Source: Streptomyces xiamenensis (GTDB lineage: Bacteria; Actinomycetota; Actinomycetes; Streptomycetales; Streptomycetaceae). From it: 64,000 nt of DNA. Within the stretch, counting starts at the first letter, position 1; each line of letters starts with the position of its first letter. The DNA lies in NCBI RefSeq assembly GCF_000993785.3, contig NZ_CP009922.3, positions 1,054,001 to 1,118,000 of the forward strand. The letters run 5' to 3'. The notes under the pieces were generated by a model, which was not told the origin of the DNA, made no database searches, and was given only the letters and a program-made list of their open reading frames with translations. The position numbers were made by a program, and so were the translations under genes. This document shows, in pieces, positions 56,316-64,000 of this stretch.

Positions 56316-56945
56316 TCAGTCCTTGTGCACGGTGCCGTCCGGGTCAAGGCCCCGGAAGGAGAGGATGACGATGAGGATGCCACCGCAGACGATCGCCGAG
56401 TCGGCCAGGTTGAACACGGAGAAGTGCTGGACGGAGATGAAGTCCACGACGTGGCCCTCGAAGACCCCCGGGGCCCGGAAGAGCCGGTCGGTGAGGTTGC
56501 CGAACGCCCCGCCCAGCAGCAGCCCCAGCGCGATCGCCCACGGTGTGCTGTAGAGCTTGCGGGCCAGCCGGATGATCACCACCACCACGATGGCGGCCAC
56601 GGCCGTCAGGAAGACGGTCAGCGCCTCGCCGAAGCCGAAGGCGGCCCCGCCGTTGCGGATCACCGAGAAGCGCAGCCAGTCGCCGATGATGTCGATGGAG
56701 CGCTGGTGCTCCAGCCACTCCACCGCGGCGATCTTGGTGACGAGGTCCAGCACGAAGGCGAACGCCGCCACCACCGCCAGCACGCCGACCCGGCGGCGCC
56801 GAGGCGCCGCGGGCCCGGCCCCGGGCTCGTCCGCCGCGTCCGCGGCCGCCTCCGCCTGGGGTGCCGTTTCCTCCACGGGCTCGTCCGGCTCCGGACGACG
56901 GGAGGAATCTTCGGGTGTCTCGATGGTGCGCTCCGCCTCGCTCAC
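56316..56945 (-). CDS. lspA: Lipoprotein signal peptidase
   Basis: Cuts the signal peptide from lipidated prolipoproteins, the step after Lgt. The protein has 209 residues. An Asp/Glu/Pro-rich N-terminus of about 50 residues is typical of actinomycetes. Four membrane segments follow. Catalytic aspartates lie in GNLTDRL and [17 protein letters not shown] is a family block. GTG at 56945 (VSEAERTIE) is chosen: TACCCT (56952-56957, minus strand) ends exactly six bases before it, suggesting a leaderless mRNA. The GTG 18 bases upstream falls inside this promoter. Confidence 0.93.
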   Translation of the reverse strand: MSEAERTIETPEDSSRRPEPDEPVEETAPQAEAAADAADEPGAGPAAPRRRRVGVLAVVAAFAFVLDLVTKIAAVEWLEHQRSIDIIGDWLRFSVIRNGGAAFGFGEALTVFLTAVAAIVVVVIIRLARKLYSTPWAIALGLLLGGAFGNLTDRLFRAPGVFEGHVVDFISVQHFSVFNLADSAIVCGGILIVILSFRGLDPDGTVHKD

Positions 56946-57001
56946 ACGTTGAGGGTACGACACGGGCCGGTCCGATCACCCGACGACCGGCACGCCCGCC
57001 G

Positions 57002-57715
57002 TCAGACCCGCCGTTCCTGCCGCTGCTTGTCCTCGACGCACAGCGTCGCGCGGGGGAACGCCTGCATCCTGGCCTTCCCGATCGGCTTGCCGCACACCTC
57101 GCACGTTCCGTACGTGCCGGCCGCCAGCCGGTCCAGCGCCTTCTCCGTCTGGTAGAGCATCTCGCGCGCGTTGGCCGCGAGCGCCAGCTCGTGCTCGCGG
57201 GTGATGTTCTTCGAGCCGGTGTCCGCCTCGTCGTCCCCGGCACCGTCGCCCGAGTCACGCATCAGCCCGGCCAGCGCGTCCTCGGACGCGGCGATCTCGG
57301 TCCGCAGCCGGTCCGCCTCGCCCGTCAGCTCGCTGCGGGCCTCGGCGACCTCCTGCGGTGTCCAGGGGTCCTCGCCCGGCCGGACCGGCAGTTCCCCGGG
57401 GGCGGCGGCCCGGGCGGCGGGCACCGCGGCGGCCGAGTCCTCGGTCGTCTCCGTCGTCTCCGTCGTGGTGTTCTTCGCAGCCACCTTCTTGACTCCCGTC
57501 TCGTCCGTCGTGGACTTCTTGGCCGGCCTGCTCGCGGCCGTCCGCTTCGCGGGGGCGGCACTCTGGGCCGTCTCCTCCGCCGCCGCCTTCGGCACGCTTT
57601 TCCTCGCCGCCTTCTTCGCCGGCTTCCGCGTGCTCTTCGTCGTCTTGGCCGTGGTCTTCTTCCCGGACTCGGCCGGAGTGCCGTCCGATGAATCGCCGGT
57701 ATCGCTCGCCACCAT
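57002..57715 (-). CDS. TraR/DksA family zinc-finger protein
   Basis: A 237-residue protein. Residues 1-100 are Lys/Ala/Thr-rich and low-complexity (KKTTAKTTKSTRKPAKKA), possibly nucleic-acid binding; 100-170 is an Arg/Glu helical coiled region; the C-terminus has a DksA-type zinc finger, CEVCGKPIGKARMQA with LCVEDKQRQERRV. The last pair reads CxxD instead of CxxC, so the fourth ligand is Asp or missing. DksA relatives bind RNA polymerase; here the role is unknown. ATG at 57715 with GAAGGGG upstream. 56 bp upstream of lspA on the same strand, and divergent from ileS. Confidence 0.85.
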   Translation of the reverse strand: MVASDTGDSSDGTPAESGKKTTAKTTKSTRKPAKKAARKSVPKAAAEETAQSAAPAKRTAASRPAKKSTTDETGVKKVAAKNTTTETTETTEDSAAAVPAARAAAPGELPVRPGEDPWTPQEVAEARSELTGEADRLRTEIAASEDALAGLMRDSGDGAGDDEADTGSKNITREHELALAANAREMLYQTEKALDRLAAGTYGTCEVCGKPIGKARMQAFPRATLCVEDKQRQERRV

Positions 57716-57884
57716 CGCGGCGGCCCCTTCACATAGTGTGATCTTGCTCGCGCATTGTGACCGGAACGATAAATCGACCCGGGGTGAGCGGCAACGGGGA
57801 CGCGCCGATCCTCCTGCGTTGTGCCCCGCCCGGCCCCCGGATAACCGGTCGTTCCCCCTGCGCGACGCCCCGTACACTGGGGCG

Positions 57885-58150
57885 CAGCGAAAGGCATGGA
57901 TGGGGACGAGTAGCGCCGTCCGGCAGCCAGGAGCGACCCGGGGACGGTGCGAGCCCGGGGGCGTGCGCGGCGCGAAGATCACCCCGGAGCCGCCGGAGGA
58001 AAGCCACACCGGGACCAGCTGTGTCCCGGTGGGTGAGTAGAGCCGGCATCGCGGCCCAATGAGGGGGCCGAGGAGGCGGTCAGCACCGCGCCCCGGCCAA
58101 GGAGGGTGGTACCGCGGGCGCCCGAGCCGGGCTCTCGTCCCTCCGACGGA
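57885..58150 (+). promoter_or_regulatory. T-box leader of ileS
   Basis: A tRNA-sensing riboswitch. TACACT at 57873-57878 is the likely -10, with transcription from about 57885. An ATC (isoleucine) specifier candidate lies at 57978-57980, followed by A, in a loop-like CGCGAAGATCACC. The T-box sequence AGGGTGGTACCGCGGG is at 58103-58118; its TGGT (58107-58110) fits the ACCA end of tRNA-Ile. CCCT near 58138-58141 can pair with AGGG of the T-box. Uncharged tRNA-Ile would stabilise this antisequester form. The start and end are approximate. Confidence 0.85.
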
Positions 58151-58171
58151 GATCAGTGTGTCCGCCGGAGG
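58141..58171 (+). promoter_or_regulatory. Hairpin that hides the ileS ribosome-binding site
   Basis: CTCCGACGGA (58141-58150) pairs with TCCGCCGGAG (58161-58170) with one mismatch, burying the GGAGG at 58167-58171. The left arm overlaps the part that pairs with the T-box, so charged and uncharged tRNA-Ile would favour different folds. This points to translational rather than transcriptional control. Confidence 0.7.
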
Positions 58172-58178
58172 AATGCCG

Positions 58179-61316
<3,138 letters not shown>

Positions 61317-61327
61317 CGGCACGGGGA

Positions 61328-61363
61328 GTGTGCCGGGCGGGCCGGGTGGCCCGCCCGGCACAC
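61328..61363 (+). terminator. ileS terminator
   Basis: Perfect 16-bp stem GTGTGCCGGGCGGGCC / GGCCCGCCCGGCACAC with a 4-base loop, 12 bp past the ileS stop. Confidence 0.8.
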
Positions 61364-61392
61364 CGACCTGATCGCTCCCCCGCGCACACGGC

Positions 61393-61435
61393 AACGAGGC
61401 CGGGCCCGGACAAGATGTCCGGGCCCGGCCTCGTT
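61393..61435 (-). terminator. divIVA terminator
   Basis: Perfect 19-bp stem with inner arm GGGCCCGGAC / GTCCGGGCCC and loop AAGAT, 37 bp past the divIVA stop in its direction. With the ileS terminator it forms a back-to-back pair in a 156-bp gap. Confidence 0.8.
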
Positions 61436-61472
61436 GGTGATATGCCGACGCGTTACGCCGTGGTGGGCGCCG

Positions 61473-62726
61473 TCAGTTGTCGTCCTCGTCGATCAGGAAT
61501 CCGCGCATCGGGGACGGGGCCTGCTGCTGGACCGGCTGCGGGCCGGCCGGGCGGACCGGCGCCATCGGCTGGGTCATCGCCGGGGACATCCCCTGCTGGC
61601 CGCCGTAGGACGGCGGACCCGCGTGACCGCCACCGGGGTGGCCGCCGTGGGTGCCGTTGTGACCGGGGCCGCCCATCTGCTGCTGACCACCCATGGACTG
61701 GTGTCCGCCGCCCATGCCGCCGCCCGGGCCGGACGGCGCGCCGGCCGAGGCCAGCGAGGGCTGCGGGGATGGCGGCAGCGAAGCGGCCGCCGGGGTGCGC
61801 GGCGGGGCGAGCGAGTCGTCGGACTGGCTCTCCAGCTGACGCAGCTGGCTCTCCAGGTACGACTTCAGTCGCGTGCGGTACTCCCGCTCGAAGCCGCGCA
61901 GGTCCTCGACCTTGCGCTCCAGGGTGGCGCGGGCGGACTCCAGGGAGCCCATCGCGACCCGGTGCTTCTCCTGGGCGTCCCGCTCCAGCGCGTCGGCCTT
62001 GGCACGGGCGTCCCGCTCCAGACCCTCGGCACGGCTGCGCGCCTCACCGACGATCTTGTTGGCCTCGGAACGGGCCTCCGCGATCGCCTGGTCGGCGGTC
62101 TGCTGCGCGAGGGAGAGCACACGGGCAGCGCTCTCGTTGCCGCCGGGCTGCTGCATCGGGCCGGGGCCGCCGGGGCCGGGGCCGTGGCCCATCGGGCCGG
62201 GGCCGCCCATCTGCTGGTGCTGCTGCATCTGACCGGGACCACCGGGACCACCGGGGCCGCCCAGCGGGTTGGGGCCACCGGGACCCATCGGTCCACCGGG
62301 GCCGGGGCCGTGACCCATCGGGCCGGGGCCGCCCATCTGCTGGTGCTGCTGCATCTGACCGGGACCACCGGGACCACCCGGACCCATCGGACCACCGGGC
62401 CCCGGCAGCTGGGGCGGGCCGCCCATCTGCTGTTGCTGGGGGCCGGATTGCGGACCGGATATGGCCGGCGGGCCACCGGGCCCGCCGGGGCCACCGGGCC
62501 CGGGGCGTTCCTGGGGCTCCGGCTTGCGCATGTTCTGCTGGTTCTGGGCGGCGGCGCGGGTGGCGGCCGCGAGTTTGGCGCGCAGGTCCTCGTTCTCCCG
62601 CAGCAGCCGGGTCAGCTCTGCCTCGACCTCGTCGAGGAAGGCGTCGACCTCGTCCTCGTCATAGCCTTCGCGGAGACGGACAGTGGTGAACTGCTTGTTC
62701 CGCACGTCCTCGGGGGTCAACGGCAT
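61473..62726 (-). CDS. divIVA: DivIVA polarity/growth protein
   Basis: Coiled-coil protein that marks hyphal tips and directs apical growth in Streptomyces. The protein has 417 residues. The N-terminal membrane-binding domain is [20 protein letters not shown] with the coiled stretch [17 protein letters not shown] Gly/Pro/Gln/Met-rich linker (about 75-195) contains a 42-residue repeat, then a long coiled coil (about 198-310, [20 protein letters not shown] onward), then a Gly/Gln-rich tail ending FLIDEDDN. Located beside yggT, sepF and yggS as in other actinomycetes. SD GAGGTGAAGAG before the ATG. Confidence 0.95.
   Translation of the reverse strand: MPLTPEDVRNKQFTTVRLREGYDEDEVDAFLDEVEAELTRLLRENEDLRAKLAAATRAAAQNQQNMRKPEPQERPGPGGPGGPGGPPAISGPQSGPQQQQMGGPPQLPGPGGPMGPGGPGGPGQMQQHQQMGGPGPMGHGPGPGGPMGPGGPNPLGGPGGPGGPGQMQQHQQMGGPGPMGHGPGPGGPGPMQQPGGNESAARVLSLAQQTADQAIAEARSEANKIVGEARSRAEGLERDARAKADALERDAQEKHRVAMGSLESARATLERKVEDLRGFEREYRTRLKSYLESQLRQLESQSDDSLAPPRTPAAASLPPSPQPSLASAGAPSGPGGGMGGGHQSMGGQQQMGGPGHNGTHGGHPGGGHAGPPSYGGQQGMSPAMTQPMAPVRPAGPQPVQQQAPSPMRGFLIDEDDN
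62176..62378 (-). repeat. 126-bp tandem repeat in divIVA
   Basis: Two nearly identical copies of about 77 bp (62176-62252 and 62302-62378) lie 126 bp apart and encode [21 protein letters not shown] text. The period is 42 codons, so copy-number change keeps the frame and alters only linker length. Confidence 0.8.
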
Positions 62727-62775
62727 CTCTTCACCTCAACGTATTTCGTCAGCATATCGGCAAGACCGTACTCGT

Positions 62776-63060
62776 TCACAGCCCGGCCACGACGTTGATC
62801 AGGATGTAGACGATGATCATGAGTACGAAGAAGGACAGATCAAGCGCCACACCCCCGAAGCGCAGCGGAGGAATCACCTTTCGCAGCGCCTTCAGCGGCG
62901 GATCGGTGACAGTGTAGGTGGCCTCCAGGGCGACGACCATCGCCCGTCCGGGCTGCCATGAGCGCGCGAACATGAAGACGTAGTCCATCACCAGCCGGAA
63001 GAGCAGAAGTCCGAGGACGCAATACAAGGCGATCAGGATCACGTCTCGTACGATGCCCAT
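62776..63060 (-). CDS. YggT family membrane protein
   Basis: A 94-residue YggT protein with two membrane segments (about 7-30 and 73-93). DPPLKALRKVIPPLRFGGVALDLSF (core RKVIPPLRFGG) is the family motif. Function uncertain; it is tied to cell-division genes in actinobacteria. It lies 49 bp upstream of divIVA and downstream of sepF. Confidence 0.92.
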   Translation of the reverse strand: MGIVRDVILIALYCVLGLLLFRLVMDYVFMFARSWQPGRAMVVALEATYTVTDPPLKALRKVIPPLRFGGVALDLSFFVLMIIVYILINVVAGL

Positions 63061-63130
63061 CCTGGGTGTCCCTCTCCCCTGCCCTGCCCGGCCGGTTGGC
63101 CGGGTTCGCTCTCGTCCGGTTGCTGTCGTG

Positions 63131-63754
63131 TCAGCTCTGGTTGAAGAACCCGCCCTCAGCGATCCGGGCCTTGTCCTCCGCCGTTACATCGACGTTAGCA
63201 GGCGACAGAAGGAAGACCTTCTGCGTCACGCGCTCGATGCTGCCATGCAGACCGAAGACCAAGCCAGCGGCAAAGTCGACAAGTCGCTTCGCGTCCGTGT
63301 CGTCCATCTCCGTGAGGTTCATGATCACCGGGGTTCCCTCGCGGAAGTGTTCCCCGATCGTACGGGCTTCGTTGTAGGTGCGCGGGTGCAGCGTGGTGAT
63401 GCGATACGGCTCCCGCTCGGACACGACCTTGGGCATGATCACCGGTGCGCTCTTCTCGACGTGGGGTCGTTCGGATGTGATGGAAGACACGGGAGCGATC
63501 CTCCCAGGTCGTCTGTTTTCCGACAGGAGGGGCGCCGGGGCCGGTTCACTCTCCCGCTGGGCCGGCGGATGCACCGCCCGCACCGGCTCCTCCACCCGCT
63601 CCCGGGGCGGCGGTTCGTGCGCCTGCTGGCGCCGTGCGCGCTCCGGCTCGGGCTCGGGTTCGAAATCGTCGTCGGGGCCGTACCCCGGGCGGTCGTAGCC
63701 GTCGTCCTCCACGAGGCCGAGGTAGACCGCCATCTTGCGCATCGCGCCAGCCAT
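63131..63754 (-). CDS. sepF: SepF cell-division protein
   Basis: Membrane-associated partner of FtsZ in septum assembly. The protein has 207 residues. The N-terminal helix [20 protein letters not shown] binds membrane, a Glu/Pro/Arg-rich linker (25-95) follows, and the SepF domain (about 108-200) carries [20 protein letters not shown] and [23 protein letters not shown] at 63754 has GGAGGATCC upstream and replaces a longer in-frame reading. Confidence 0.95.
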   Translation of the reverse strand: MAGAMRKMAVYLGLVEDDGYDRPGYGPDDDFEPEPEPERARRQQAHEPPPRERVEEPVRAVHPPAQRESEPAPAPLLSENRRPGRIAPVSSITSERPHVEKSAPVIMPKVVSEREPYRITTLHPRTYNEARTIGEHFREGTPVIMNLTEMDDTDAKRLVDFAAGLVFGLHGSIERVTQKVFLLSPANVDVTAEDKARIAEGGFFNQS

Positions 63755-63879
63755 CGACTGGATCCTCCGCTCTCTGGTGGATCGGCACCGCCCCGGATGG
63801 GCCGTCAATCCACGTCACTGTGCCCGAATGTATCGGGAATGACCATATTTTCGGCAGTGTTCCGACTCGTTTGGCGACG

Positions 63880-64000
63880 TTACCCGAGGGCGGGGCGGAC
63901 TCCGAGTACCGCACTGCCGACGCGTACGTGTGTCGCCCCCGCCCCGATCGCCTCCTCCAGGTCGGCGCTCATACCCGCCGAAACCATGGTGGCAGCAGGA
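63880..64000 (-). CDS. YggS/PLPBP family PLP-binding protein, C-terminal end
   Basis: Only the last 39 codons are in the window: MVSAGMSADLEEAIGAG, then THVRVGSAVLGVRP and stop. These match the end of the YggS (PLP homeostasis protein, COG0325) family: SMGMSxDLExAI and RIGTAIFGxR. The gene continues past the right edge. It is upstream of sepF in the usual order. Confidence 0.85.
   Translation of the reverse strand, partial: PAATMVSAGMSADLEEAIGAGATHVRVGSAVLGVRPALG

Overview
The window is very GC-rich, uses GTG starts and 4-bp stop/start overlaps freely, and carries the conserved core order of a Streptomyces chromosome: gltB, lgt, the trp-hisI block, the his-priA block, dnaE, lspA, ileS, divIVA, sepF and yggS. 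I read it as a Streptomyces or very close relative. Both ends cut a gene: gltB on the left and yggS on the right, both on the minus strand.

Layout. 1-7860 (minus): gltB, a VIT-type metal transporter overlapping lgt, a lower-GC accessory membrane protein, a membrane-anchored DsbA-like protein and a DUF1266 protein. 7930-14756 (minus): a tryptophan superoperon led by hisI, in the order hisI-trpE-membrane protein-HGxxPAAW protein-DUF2752-trpC-trpM-trpB-trpA. 14824-16132 (plus): a TIGR03085 protein and a Nudix hydrolase. 16227-24214 (plus): a complete rhamnogalacturonan (pectin side-chain) utilisation locus with a secreted CE12 acetylesterase, a secreted PL11 lyase, a sugar ABC importer and a YesL protein, with palindromic LacI-type operator candidates before both transcription units. 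24668-27831: a PadR-regulated MacB/FtsX-type ABC system. 27989-32458: a LysR regulator divergent from sdhCAB. 32605-33609: a DUF4328 membrane protein.

33682-39478 (minus): the histidine operon hisD-hisC-hisB-small membrane protein-hisH-priA-ridA-hisF, nearly every junction a 4-bp overlap, closed by a perfect 21-bp inverted repeat. No trpF is seen, which fits PriA serving both histidine and tryptophan synthesis. 39594-45985: LON-domain protein, YbaK deacylase, small membrane and VOC proteins, an ABC-2 exporter, a NYN-domain protein and two small proteins. 46190-46458: a frameshifted DUF4333 remnant. 46608-56945: dnaE, a second DsbA-like protein, a dienelactone-hydrolase-like protein, an MscS channel, a CPA1 antiporter, rluD-type pseudouridine synthase and lspA. 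57002-61316: a DksA-like protein and ileS, the latter behind a T-box leader that ends in a hairpin hiding the ribosome-binding site. 61328-64000: two back-to-back terminators, then divIVA, yggT, sepF and yggS (minus).

Most of the window is housekeeping. I found no CRISPR array, tRNA, rRNA, transposase, antiviral system or large biosynthetic gene cluster. The observations most worth following are the operator-linked pectin locus, the IleRS with a GXHH motif in place of HXGH under T-box control, a run of apparently leaderless promoters, the GlnR-like sites before gltB, and several small conserved or candidate ORFs.
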